A stretch of DNA of 64,000 nucleotides from Papilionanthe hookeriana x Papilionanthe teres. Its lineage: Eukaryota; Streptophyta; Magnoliopsida; Asparagales; Orchidaceae. This document shows, one piece after another, positions 9,900-20,944 of the stretch. Under the pieces are notes generated by a model that had not been told where the DNA came from, made no database searches, and saw only the letters and a list, made by a program, of their open reading frames with translations. The DNA lies in assembly GCA_022702705.1 (NCBI GenBank), contig CM040430.1:12553324-12617323 (forward strand), written 5' to 3'. Both the position numbers and the translations under genes were made by a program. Position 1 is the first letter of the stretch, and the number at the start of each line of letters is the position of its first letter.

Positions 9900-12515
9900 T
9901 CAAACTTATTTTTTTTGAAATAAGTTCAATTTAGATTGAATCTTAAGTTTGATTTGGATTACGCTTAATGTTGAGTTGAGCTTGATGTTTTCATTAGAAT
10001 AAGTTCAATTTAGATTGAAATTAATTAAGTTCGATTTGGGTCGAACTTAATGTCGAATTGAGTTTGATAAGTTCAATTTAGATTGAACTTAATGTTGAAT
10101 TAAGTTTGATTTTGTCGAACTTAATGTTGAATTGAGTTTGATAAGTTCAATTTAGATTGAACTTAATGTTGAATTAAGTTCGATTTGGGTCGAACTTAAT
10201 GTTGAGTTGGGTTTGATTTTGATCAAACTTAAAGTTTCTGTTAAAATAAGTTCAATTTAGGTTGAACTTTAATGTTGAATTAAGTTTGATTTATGTTAAG
10301 TTGAACCTCAACTTAAGGTTAACTTAAGTTCAATATAAGTTGAACTTAAGTTTGATTTAGGTTTGGTTAGGTTCAAGTTAGGTTGAGCCTAAACTTAAGG
10401 TTGACTTAAGTTCAATATGGGTTGAACTTAAGTTTGATTTTGGTATAGTTAGGTTGGTGTTAGGTTGAACCTAAACTTAAGGTTGACTTAAGCTTAATAG
10501 GGGTTGAACTTAAGTTTGATTTAGGTTTGATTTAAGTTAGGTTGAACCTAGACTTAAGGTTGCCTTAAGTTCAATATGGGTTGAACTTAAGTTCGATATA
10601 GGTTTGGTTTAAGTTAGTTTCAAGTTAGGTTGAACCTAAACTTAAGGTTGCCTTAAGTTCAATATGGGTTGAACTTAAGTTTGATATAGGTTTGGTTTAA
10701 GTTAGGTTCAAGTTAGGTTGAACCTGAACTTAAGGTTTGAGTTAAGTCTTGTTAAAATAAACTTAATTAAGGTTTAAGTTTTATTTAAATAATACTCAAA
10801 GGTTAATTAAGTCTAATTAGATTAGACTTAATTAGAATTTAAAGACCATTCAAGTGTTATTTAGGTAAAACTTAAGGTTTAATTAATTTTAATTAAAATT
10901 AGACTTTACTGAAATTTAATGTTATTTAAGCCTAATTTAAGTAAGGCTTAAATTTGATTAAACCTTATTCAATTAAGGTTTAATAATTTTATTAAGCCTA
11001 ATGAATTAGACTTAAGTAAGGTTTAGAATTGATTAAACCTTTGTTGGTTAAGGTTTAATAGTTTAATTAAGTCTAATGTAATAAACTTAATTATGGTTTA
11101 AGATTGATTAAACCCTAGTTGGTTAAGGTTTAATAGTTTAATTAAATCTAATATGATAGACTTAATTATGGTTTAAGATTAATAGGTTTAAGACTAATTA
11201 AACCTGATTTGGGCAAAATTTAATTGATTAATTAAACTTAATTAGGGTTAAGTCTAATTGGTTTTTAAGGTTAATTAAACCTAATTTAGGTAAGGTTTAA
11301 TTGATTAATTAGACTTAATATGGGTTAAGTCTAATTGGTTTAAGGGTTAATTAAACCTAATTTGGATAAGGTTTAATTGATTAATTAGACTTAATATGGG
11401 TTAAGTCTAATTGGTTTAAGGTTAATTAAACCTAATTTAGGTAAGGTTTAATTGATTAATCAGACTTAATTAAGGTTAAGCCTAATTGGTTTAAGGTTAA
11501 TTAAACCTAATTTAGTTAAGGTTGATTAAGCCTAATTTAAGTAAGGCTTAATGTTTGATTAAGTCTAATTGGGTTAGACTTAATTGTGGTTTAAGAGTTG
11601 ATTAAGCCTAATGTGGTTAAAGCTTAATAGTTAATTAGGTCTAATGAGTTAGACCTAATTAGGGTTTAAGATGATTAAACCTAATTTAGTTAAGGTTTAA
11701 TGGTTTAATTAGGAATAATAGATTAGACCTAATTAGGGTTTAAGGTTGTTTAGGCTTAATGTAAGTAAGGTTTAAATGTTAGTTAAGTCTAATTAGAGTT
11801 AGACTTTATTAGGATTTAAGGTTGTTTAAGCCTAATGTAAGTAAGGCTTAAAGGTTAATTAAGTCTAATTAGGGTTAAACTTAATTATGATTTAAGGTTA
11901 TTTAAGCCTAATGTAAGTAAGGCTTAAAGGTTAATTAAGTCTAATTAGGGTTAGACTTTATGAGGATTTAAGGTTGTTTAAGCCTAATGTAAGTAAGGCT
12001 TAAAGGTTAATTAAGTCTAATTAGGGTTAGATTTAATTAGGATTTAAGGTTATTTAAGCCTAACGTAAGTAAATCTTAAGGGTTAATTAAGTCTAATTAG
12101 AGTTAGAATTAATTAGGATTTAAGGTTATTTAAGCCTAATGTAAGTAAGGCTTAAGGGTTAATTAAGTCTAATTAGGGTTAGATTTAATTAGGATTTAAT
12201 GTTGTTTAAGCCTAATGTAAGTAAGGCTTAAAGGTTAACTAAGTCTAATTAGGGTTAGAATTTATTAGGATTTAAGGTTATTTAAGCCTAATGTAAGTAA
12301 GGCTTAAAGGTTAATTAATTCTAATTAGGGTTAGACTTAATTAGGATTTAAGGTTATTTAAGCCTAATGAAAGTAAGGCTTAAGGGTTAATTAAGTCTAA
12401 TTAGGGTTAGACTTAATTAGGATTTAAGGTTATTTAAGCCTAATGTAAGTAAGGCTTAAGGGTTAATTAAGTCTAATAAGGGTTAGACTTAATTAGGATT
12501 TAAGGTTGTTTATTC
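9900..12515. repeat. Tandem array of palindromic units, about 76-88 bp
   Basis: A degenerate tandem array inside giant element 1. From about 11230 to 12510 the spacing is 76 bp: the TTTAAGCC/TTTAGGC anchor starts at 11749, 11825, 11901, 11977, 12053, 12129, 12205, 12281, 12357, 12433, and the equivalent start is at 12509. From 10320 to 10740 related units are spaced 77-88 bp. Each unit holds two imperfect palindromes with 8-12-bp arms and a 4-8-base spacer. Examples are 10405-10432, 10564-10591 and 10652-10679 (arms CTTAAGTTCAA and TTGAACTTAAG) and 11307-11336 and 11383-11412 (arms AATTAGACTTAA and TTAAGTCTAATT). No open frame is kept. Confidence 0.9.
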
Positions 12516-14148
12516 ATATAATTAAGGTTTTAATGTCTTTTTAATGAGGGTTAATTAAGCCTAATGATGTCTTTTAAAGCTTAATTAAGATTTTATTTTG
12601 TATTAAACCTAATATCTTTAAGGTTTTAATGAGGGTTAATTAAACTTAATAATGTCTTTTAAGCTTAATTAAAATTTGTTTTTTGTTAAACCTAATGTCT
12701 TTAAGGTTTAATAAGGGTTAATTAAGTTTAGTGTATCCTTAATTAAAATTTGATTTTTGTTATTAAACCTATTGTCTTAAGGTTTAATAAAAGTTAATAA
12801 TACTTAATAATGTCTTTTAAGCTTAATTAAAATTTAATTTTGTATTAAATCTATTGTTTTAAGGTTTAATTGAGTTAATTAAGTTTAGTATGTCCTTAAA
12901 CTTAATTAAAATTTGATTTTTGTTATTAAACCTATTATCTTAAGGTTTAATTAAATTTTTAATTAGGTTTAATTTGATCTCTTATACCTAATTATGGTTG
13001 ATCATGAATCTATTATAGGTTAGACTCAATTTTGACTTAGCCCATTGTGGAATGAGCTAAGTTGGATGAAAGAGTAATTTTTAGGATTTTAAATTTATTA
13101 ATTAATAATAAAGTTGTAAATCCTAAATTTTGAAATATCATTTAAAATTGTTTAATGGCTTAAAAATCATTGTTTTAGGGTTGTTATCTGTTGCCCTAAA
13201 ATTTCTGGCATTTTCAATTTTATTTTCCTTAATTTCTAAATTTTATAATTATTTTTATAAATAATTACAAAGTCACTTAGAAATTAAAGAATAATACCCT
13301 AAAGAATTTTTCTGTCCTTAGGAAAATTAGGAGATGTGTGTCATAACAAAAAGATAATTTTATGAAAATTTCATAATTTTTTGAATTATAATTAATTTTT
13401 AATAATTAAATAACTCCAGAGAGTAATTAATTAATTAAAAATAAAATATATTTTAAAAATTAAAAATTTTAATTCGACATTATTCTCCTCTTTCTCCTCT
13501 TTCCAAGTGTATTTTTATTTTTATTTTTTTGTGATTTTTCTACACAAAGTTATGCAATTTTGAAGTTTTTAAGGATAATCTGGAATTAATAAAATTTCAG
13601 AATTATTTCAGAATTATTTTTTTCTCTCCTCCCATGTGCTGTTGATCTTTTAGGATCAATATCTCGCTCGATTCTCAACAGAATTGAGCGAAAGTTTTTT
13701 TTAAAATGATCATCTCGACAAGAAGCACTCATCCATATGGTGATGGATGGGTTTTGAGAGGATTAATTTTACGAATTTCGGGTTATAAAACATGCAGAAT
13801 AATTTCAATAATTCTCCCCATACCTTGGCCTCAATTCATTTGGAGTCAAATTGGATGCTCAATATGCTTCACCTTAGCCTCCTTAAGGTTGATCTCAACT
13901 CAATTTGGGTTTAAATTGAGTCCAAGTTGAAGATCCAATAGGAGGGTGGCGTGAATGTAAAAGAAACAGCTTGGCTTGACGTAGGGACAAATTGACTTGG
14001 TTGGGTGAGTTAAGGTGGCTAGATTTTGATATGTATTTAAAGTTGGGAACCTTAGGCACAATATTGATGTAAAGTGTTAAGTGATTTGGGCAGCCTATCT
14101 AGGTTTTCCAAATTGGTTTCTTCTTCTTGCTTAAGCTTGGGCTAAGGC
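12516..14148. other. AT-rich body of giant element 1
   Basis: Noncoding. 12516-12960 is a looser continuation of the palindromic repeats. 13430-13600 aligns by eye with 20760-20915 of giant element 2 (ATTATTCTCCTCT, TGTGATTTTTCTACACAAAG), one of the clearest proofs that the two elements are relatives. On the minus strand this lies downstream of the TATA box at 14158-14149, so it would be transcribed leader sequence. Confidence 0.6.
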
Positions 14149-14158
14149 TTATTTATAG
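14149..14158 (-). promoter_or_regulatory. TATA box of giant element 1
   Basis: The minus strand reads CTATAAATAA preceded by CATGG and followed by GCC, a good plant TATA box. The equivalent spot in giant element 2 (21756-21747) reads CTATTTAAAC in the same CATGC/CCATG context. This gives a U3 of about 2.1 kb and a transcribed part of about 6 kb, and supports the minus orientation. Transcription itself is inferred. Confidence 0.55.
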
Positions 14159-15329
14159 CCATGGATGGCTATGGAGAGGCCATGGATAAGACTCAATTTT
14201 CTTGGACAGCAAGTTATCCATCCCATGATTGTATGAGGATAAGTTTGGAGCTTAAGGATAACCATGGATGGATTTTCCAAGCTTGCCATGATGAGCCCCC
14301 ATTAAGGCTCAATTTGGATTTTCATTTTGGCTCTTTCTCATTGGATGACTTGGGAGGTGTAGGAGTTGATTATTGTTTGCTGAATTAACCTCCCCCATAT
14401 AGTCTTACTATCCCATTCAATGGATTTGAGGATAACATGACACATAAGCCACTTACTCATCTCATGCATGAGTTGGTGATGATACATCTTAACTATGGTA
14501 AATGGTTGGTTTAAGTCATGTTCTCCTTCTATTGGGTGGACTAGGAGATGTGTGATGAACTATTAGGATGGTCAGCTACCTTACCACAAGATGAAGGGTG
14601 AGTCACACTTTAGAATGAGGAGGTTTTGCCACTTCAAAATTTTCCTCGTGATGAATTATAACCTATGGTTAACCATGGCTAACAATGGTCAAAATATTAT
14701 ATTATAAATCTTTAATGGGTTAATTTATTTATGATGAGTCATATGGGTTGTGTCTAACCTATGTGAGATCATTAATGATGTCATAATGGGTTTCAATTTT
14801 AAAACCATTTATTATGTCATATGTGATGTCATGTGCCAAAATTTGATTTTTTGGCTTTTTAAATGTATTTCTATTTTTAATTAATTATGTAATTAATCAA
14901 AAATATTGAAAATTATATTATTAGCCAATAAATTAATCAAAATAATTTTAAAATAATTATTTGATTAGTTTTATGTCATTTTTGGTTCAAAATGGGTATT
15001 TTGTGTTAAAATTTAATTTCATGGCTTTTTAATGTATTTTCATTTTTAATTAATTAAGTAATTAATCAAAAATATTGAAAATTATATTATTAGCCAATAA
15101 ATTAATCAAAATAATTTTGAAATGATTATTTGATTAATTTTATGTCATTTTTTGTTCAAAATTAAATTTTGTCTTATTTCATGGCTTTTAATTGTATTTT
15201 TATTTTAATTAATTATTTAATTAATTAAAATATTGAAAATTATACTATTAGCCAATCGATTAATCAAAATTATTTTGGAATAATTACTTGATTAATTCAT
15301 ATTACTTTTTGTTCAAAATTGAGTATTTG

Positions 15330-16130
15330 GACCAAATTTGGTAGATGCTGACTAGGGTTGACCAATATTGACCTCGGTTGACCCAAGTTGAATTGGGTTT
15401 ATCAATTATTGTCCAAGGATATTCAATGTGACTTTCTCAACCTTGACATGGTTGATTTGGTCACAAAATTGGTGGTTTTGTTTGGGATCTAAATTGGTCA
15501 TATTGACCAATTTTAGGGTTTAGGTTAACCCAATGGTCAATGTGCTGACAGTTGGATTAACTTCTGGTTATTTTGATTAATTTTAAGTTGATCATGTCAA
15601 TGTCTGTCATTGAAGTCAATTTTGTGGTCAAGGGGCATGGTTTGTATTTTGACCAAAATTGACTTTTTCGTTAAAAGTGAACAATAAGGTGAATATGATG
15701 GTCTTTAGGTGTTGAGTTGATGATTTTGGTTAATTTTGACTTTTTGGGTCAAAAGTTAACCATTTGAGTGAATGGAGTGGTTATTGTGTCAAGAATTGAC
15801 CATCTTGACCAAAGTTGACTTTTTTGCCAAAAATTGACATGTTGAGTCAATAGGGTTGGACATGGGTCAGGTTGACCATTTTGACCAATGTTGACTTTTA
15901 GGTCAAAAGTTGACATATTGGGTCAATAGGGTTGGTCATTGGGTTAGGATTGAGCATTTTGACCAAAGTTGACTTTTTAGTCAAAAGTTGATCTATTGGG
16001 TCAATAGGGTTGGTCATTGGGTCAAGATTGACCATTTTGACCAAAGTTGACTTTTTAGTCAAAAGATGACATATTAGGTCAATAGTTGATCAGGTCAGTA
16101 TTTGTCATCACTGATTTGATCATTTTAAAA
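15330..16130. repeat. About 78-bp tandem repeats rich in W-box cores (TTGAC)
   Basis: Tandem units with the anchor GACCAAAGTTGAC or close variants at 15651, about 15729, 15807, 15883, 15961 and 16039 (spacing 76-79 bp). Each unit holds several TTGAC/GTCAA cores in both orientations, the core bound by plant WRKY transcription factors. In the inferred minus orientation the array lies in U3, 1.2-2 kb upstream of the TATA box, where LTR enhancers are found. WRKY binding is an inference from the motif. Confidence 0.7.
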
Positions 16131-16259
16131 TGTCATCAAAATTTATGTTAAAAAGGTTTCATAGGGTCTCACCATAGATATTAGGGTTTAGTGATCATCA
16201 TTAAGAGTTAGGGAATTAATTTTGGTAGACTTCCCACTCTAATATATTTTGTAAATAGT

Positions 16260-16281
16260 CCTCACAAAAGTGAGGTTAACA
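16260..16281 (-). repeat. Terminal hairpin of giant element 1
   Basis: CCTCAC (16260-16265), AAAA, GTGAGG (16270-16275), then TTAACA to the element end. Element 2 has the same structure at 24095-24119 with matching changes in both arms. Confidence 0.65.
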
Positions 16282-16286
16282 GTAAC

Positions 16287-16666
16287 CAGATGTTGATCTT
16301 CTTGAGTAAATGCAGCCAGCGTAGGCTGAGTCGGAGTAGCAAATCACCTCCAAATTATCAGTTCGTTTGTACATGAGTATGTAGTCCTTTGTACCTTGAA
16401 GATATCTCATCACTTTCTTTGCAACTTTCCAGTGGTTGATGCCTGAATTACTCTGATATCTTCCCAACACTCCAACAACAAATGCAATGTCAAGTATGGT
16501 ACAAACCTGAGCATACATAAGGCTTCCAATAGCTGAAGCTTATGGAATGTTCTTCATGGGTTCCCGTTCGAAATTATTTTTTGGACATAGACTCAAATCG
16601 AATCTATCACCCTTCACAATAGGTGCTATACTTGGTGAACAATTCTTCATGTGAAATCTCTCTTAG
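16287..16666 (-). pseudogene. Copia reverse transcriptase/RNase H connection piece
   Basis: On the minus strand: ERFHMKNCSPSIAPIVKGD, then ASAIGSLMYAQVC, YLQGTKDYILMYKR and SDSAYAGCIYSRRSTSGY. These are the copia blocks after the polymerase domain, through the start of RNase H (the Asp in the SDSAYAG block). It sits between two insertions and continues the piece at 24466-24120 on one side and 8181-7796 on the other. A stop interrupts it before ASAIGS (about 16541) and another precedes ERFHM (about 16663). Not functional. Confidence 0.9.
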
Positions 16667-18769
16667 ACTTTTGTCGGCGTATTTTTTAGGTTATGTGTTG
16701 TATTTTGAAAAGAGGTCGCCTACAGAAGTTGTCGGCGAATTTTTAATTTGATTTAAATAAATAATTTGAAAAGTAGTATTTTATTTTGAAAATAATTTTA
16801 AATTTGAAAATTTTAAGATATGAAATCAAACCGATCTCACATCCCAAATAGTTTATATAAACGAGCGCCGCACCACAAACCGTGTATCTATCTCGAAGAA
16901 TAGACACACTGCTTGATAATGGGGCTCGATTAAATAAACTAGAAAGGTTTGTGACATCCGTTTGGTCCGCGAACCAATTTTATAAGCCGACAAATTCCCT
17001 CGCTTAATATGAAACTATTAAACAGGGTTTATATTACCTGGGTTCTTAAAGTTCCCTATAAGGGCAAGCCCCTATAGTTAATTACATCTTAAGTGAAGGG
17101 AATCACCTAAGAAAACTCTCGATAATAATCAATAATTCTGCTCTCAAGAATTTCAAAGTTTAAGTTTTCAAAAGGATTGAATTTTGGAAATTTCAATAGG
17201 GAATGGATCAAATTTAGAACATTTTTATTTTGGGAATCCAAAGGGAGAAAAGTAGGAGAGATCACGGATTCGAAGCGAACTTCGGTAATTTCCCGACTAT
17301 CCTATTGTTTGGCTTGGATTTAGGAAAGTCCTAATGTTTATTTAATGTTTTAATCTTGCCAATTTAGTTAATTAGGGCTTATATTTATATGATAGAATCA
17401 TACAAATTGCCTAGAAGATATGAGGGTTTATATCGTATCGGACGACTACCTCGGAATCTTAAGACCGGTTAGGGCTTAATTCGCAATGCAAATGCCTAAC
17501 GAAGAGTTGAGGATTTATGTTACACTAGGCAAACTACCTCGAAGTCCTATGGCTTTGTTATTTAATACTAAGAAAGTTTTGCTGAAGTAGGTTCAAGTTT
17601 TGCTGACGACGATGGCCGTGCTGCCCACCATGCTCCGAGCTCCTTGTTGTTGCAGGGGTTTTAGTTTTAGAAATCATAAATCAAGAGATGAGAGAAGTGT
17701 TCGGTTTAGAGAAGTCTTAATTTCCAAGTGTTCTTTATGTTTTAATTAAAACAGATCTTAAAGTTGATTAAACGAACCGATTAAGATCCCACGGTTCCGT
17801 CATCCCGACACCGTTATTTTCATCGAATTCACTTAGTCCGGATGAATTTGCTAAACTCAACTAAATGAGTTCCGCACTTTCATTTAGACCGTGGGAAATC
17901 CCGTTAGCAACACGTGGGTTACATCATCCGAGGTATTCCCGATCATTCAACGAGACGTTTTAATTTAGTTGTAGTTGTAGTTTTGTGTTCTATTTGTGAT
18001 TAAATTTTGAGTTGTCTTATATTTTGAAATATTGTGGAGGTGAATTTTATCTTGTAGTGTCTTTTATTTTAATTTTGGGTTTCAGTTTTGGTTTCTGTCC
18101 TAAAGGTGTAGGTTTTCATGCAACTGTTGTTTATCATGCAAGAAAAATAAGTGCGATGCGATTAAATAAATTGCCGTAAAGTAAATCGCAATAAAATAAA
18201 AGCGTACCTGGAGGGTCTTCCCGTCATCCCAAGCTGCACTTAAAACACAATTAGAATATTTAAGCAAGTTCCTAGGTAAAGCTAAGGGAAAGGTTTTGGT
18301 TTTCTACCAAGTTCCTAATCCTATAGCTAGTCATTTCCTATGACGTCTAGAGTTCTTTGTGTTTTTAGTTTGAAGACGATTTTCTTCATCAAAGAACAAT
18401 TAAGTTCAATTGTTCTTGTAAATATCCTATCATATTGAGGAAGTGCTTAAGAAGAATCTTAAACATCTTTTCAATATTTCTAGGATTGTTTCAAGTCCAA
18501 ATGAATTTAATTGTGTAAATGAATCGATCGTCCGAGGTTTTCAAGTTTTATTAACTTGCTCGATGAACTGGGACATTTGAATGTCCTACAAGTGAAGTAA
18601 CATTTCATTTTAATGTTCTATTTAGGAGTTATGATAACTAAAGCTCCTAAAGCGCAAAATGATATTTAATGATTTGTGATTCAAATTTAAGTTCAAATTA
18701 ATGATTTAAGTTTGGAATAGTGTTCAAGTTATTTTAGATTTATTTCTTCATTTCTTAAGTGAGGTTATT

Positions 18770-19160
18770 TAATTTAACTTAATTTAATTTAATTTAGTTT
18801 ATTTTAATTTAATTTTTTTTTAATTTAATTTGATTTGATTTGATTTAATTTAGTTCAATTTAATTTATTTGATTTAATTTCTTAATTTAATTTAATTTAA
18901 TTTTAATTTAATTTAATTTAATTTAATTTAATTTAATTTAATTTAATTTAATTTAATTTAATTTAATTTAATTTAATTTAATTTAATTTAATTTAATTTA
19001 ATTTAATTTAATTTTATTTAATTTAATTTAATTTAATTTTATTTATTTATTTAATTTAATGTATTTAATTCATTTAATTTAATTTAATTTGTTTATTTAA
19101 TTTTAATTTAATTTAATGCAACTTTTAATCTTAATTTAATTTAATTTAATTGAAAATTTT
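18770..19160. repeat. (AATTT)n pentanucleotide microsatellite
   Basis: Long, mostly perfect run of AATTT units (best part about 18903-19010), with interruptions of one or two bases and edges grading into variants such as GATTT and TTATT. Confidence 0.95.
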
Positions 19161-20944
19161 TGAAAGAGTTTAATGATTTAATTTTTATTTAATGATTAAG
19201 TCTTTTAATATTTTAATTTTGAGTTATCATTTTAATTAAGAGTTGAGTATTAATGAGATGATTAATTTAGGGATTTTTAAATTAAAGAATAAATCTCTTC
19301 CTAATAATATCCCTTATTTTAATAATTCCAATTTTATTATTCTTCCAAATTCAATTAATTATTTAATTAAAGTTTAATCATTTTAAATTGCTTAATGGGT
19401 TTCTACCCTTTAATTATTTAATTTCAATCATCCAAATCAGATTAAGATCAAAATATTTTACTTGTTAATTTTTATTAGACCTAAAGTTTTAATTAAGGGT
19501 TAAAATTTTAATTACCATTTTGCCCTTTAAGCCTAATAATTTCATAACTCACTAAATTGAACTCAAATGAACTTGAAATTTTTTATGTGACTTCACTTAT
19601 GTGTCAATGAAGACATGAGAGGAGAAAATGTGATTTTTCTGCATTTAATTTATTTATATAATTATTTTTAGTAGAAAATAGAGATTTTCAAGGAAAATTC
19701 AATAATATGACCAAGGGAAAGTTTCTGTCCTTAAGAAAATTAGGGGACATTCCTAATGACCAGAGGACCACTTGGACCAAATTTGGTAATTTTTTGAATT
19801 ATATTTTATTTATTAGAATTATTTTAAGTTCTGGAGTATTAATTAATTTAAAAATAAAATAAATGTTGAAAAATAAATTTTATAATTTTTAAAATTCTCT
19901 CTGATATCAAGGATTCCAGAGAACCAAACTTTGCAATTTTCTGATTTTTCTTTGATTTATTATAATTATTTTGATGAAAATGCTAGAAAATACATTTTTT
20001 AATTTTAAAATTACCCTAGAGCTTTAAAAATTAATATCTCACTAAATAGACCTAGGAAAAATATGGGACTTGTTCCCAAGTGATTAAAATTCAAAATATA
20101 ACATTTTAGTGAATTTTATTATTTTTGTGATTTTTATTATTTTTTAATTATTAAAAATATTAAAATAATATTAAAAATCAACTTTTTAGAAAATTGAAAT
20201 TTTAATTTTCTTAAACTCCCCTGATATCGAGAGACTCCAAAACCAATTTAGTGAATTTTTGAAAGATATTTTGAAAGTTATGAATTTTTAAAGTTTAAAA
20301 TGGGCTAAGTCGGCTTAATCAACCCAATTAGTGGGGCTAACCAAGTCCAATTGACCTCAAATTTTTATGATGGGTTCCTCTGACCCTAAAGGTCAGTGGA
20401 GAATTGATTTCAAGTCAATTTAATCTATGGTTAACTCTAATTAATTAGAGACCTATTTTGGGTGTTTAAGCCAATTAGGGTTAATTTAAGTGAATTAACT
20501 CAAATCCTATTTTTCCTAGGGTTCTCTGGTCATAAGGAACATCACCAAATTTTCCTAGAATTTATTTCACAACATGCTAATTTTTGAAATTAAAATACTT
20601 AAATCAGCAACATGCATTTGAAAAATCAATAACTTTTCACAGAGATGGCCTCGACCTTGGAAAATTCAGGGAATGTTCCCAAGTTCAGAGGCTTCAAAAG
20701 CCCTATGGTCTCATGCCATGGTGAATTGTATACATGCATGGAGAATTAAAACAATGCAGGGAGTAAATAATTAATTAAAAATAAAATACTTGGACAAAAT
20801 TAATTAATTTCTTTTCCACATTATTCTCCTCTCGTTCACTCGAGCAAGAGGTATTTTTATTTTATTTTTGTGATTTTTCTACACAAAGATATGGATTTTT
20901 AAAGTTCCGGGAATTAAATAAATAGAAAATACCCTATTTATCTA

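Larger units (their letters stand above)
8182..16281 (-). mobile_element. Giant noncoding TG...CA element 1 (probable solo LTR)
   Basis: An 8100-bp insertion in the copia RNase H region, with TG at its plus-strand start and CA at its end, flanked by ATAAC (8177-8181) and GTAAC (16282-16286), a 5-bp duplication with one difference. It has no coding frame and no repeated ends, so it is not a two-LTR element; a solo LTR of a large family fits best. The presumed transcribed strand is minus: that strand starts TGTTAACCTCAC and carries a TATA box (14158-14149). It is homologous in blocks to element 2 (16672-24119), for example around 8500-8560 versus 17050-17130 and 13430-13600 versus 20760-20915. 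Near its end lies GAGTGGCGACTCC, which I associate with Tat/Ogre-type Ty3 elements from memory; that assignment is tentative. Confidence 0.75.

Noticed and set aside
10405..10679. Plant microRNA precursors
   Set aside because: The stems are only 8-12 bp, too short for a 21-nt duplex.
10020..12480. Interstitial telomere repeat, because TTAGGG and GGGTT recur
   Set aside because: The words are separated by tens of bases at 76-bp spacing; there is no TTTAGGG run.
11230..12510. CRISPR-like or centromere-satellite array
   Set aside because: Units are contiguous, without unique spacers, and too few and too diverged for a centromeric satellite; the array lies inside a bounded mobile element.
8182..16281. 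DNA transposon with terminal inverted repeats
   Set aside because: Beyond TG...CA the two ends are not inverted copies, and the 5-bp direct repeat fits LTR-type integration better.
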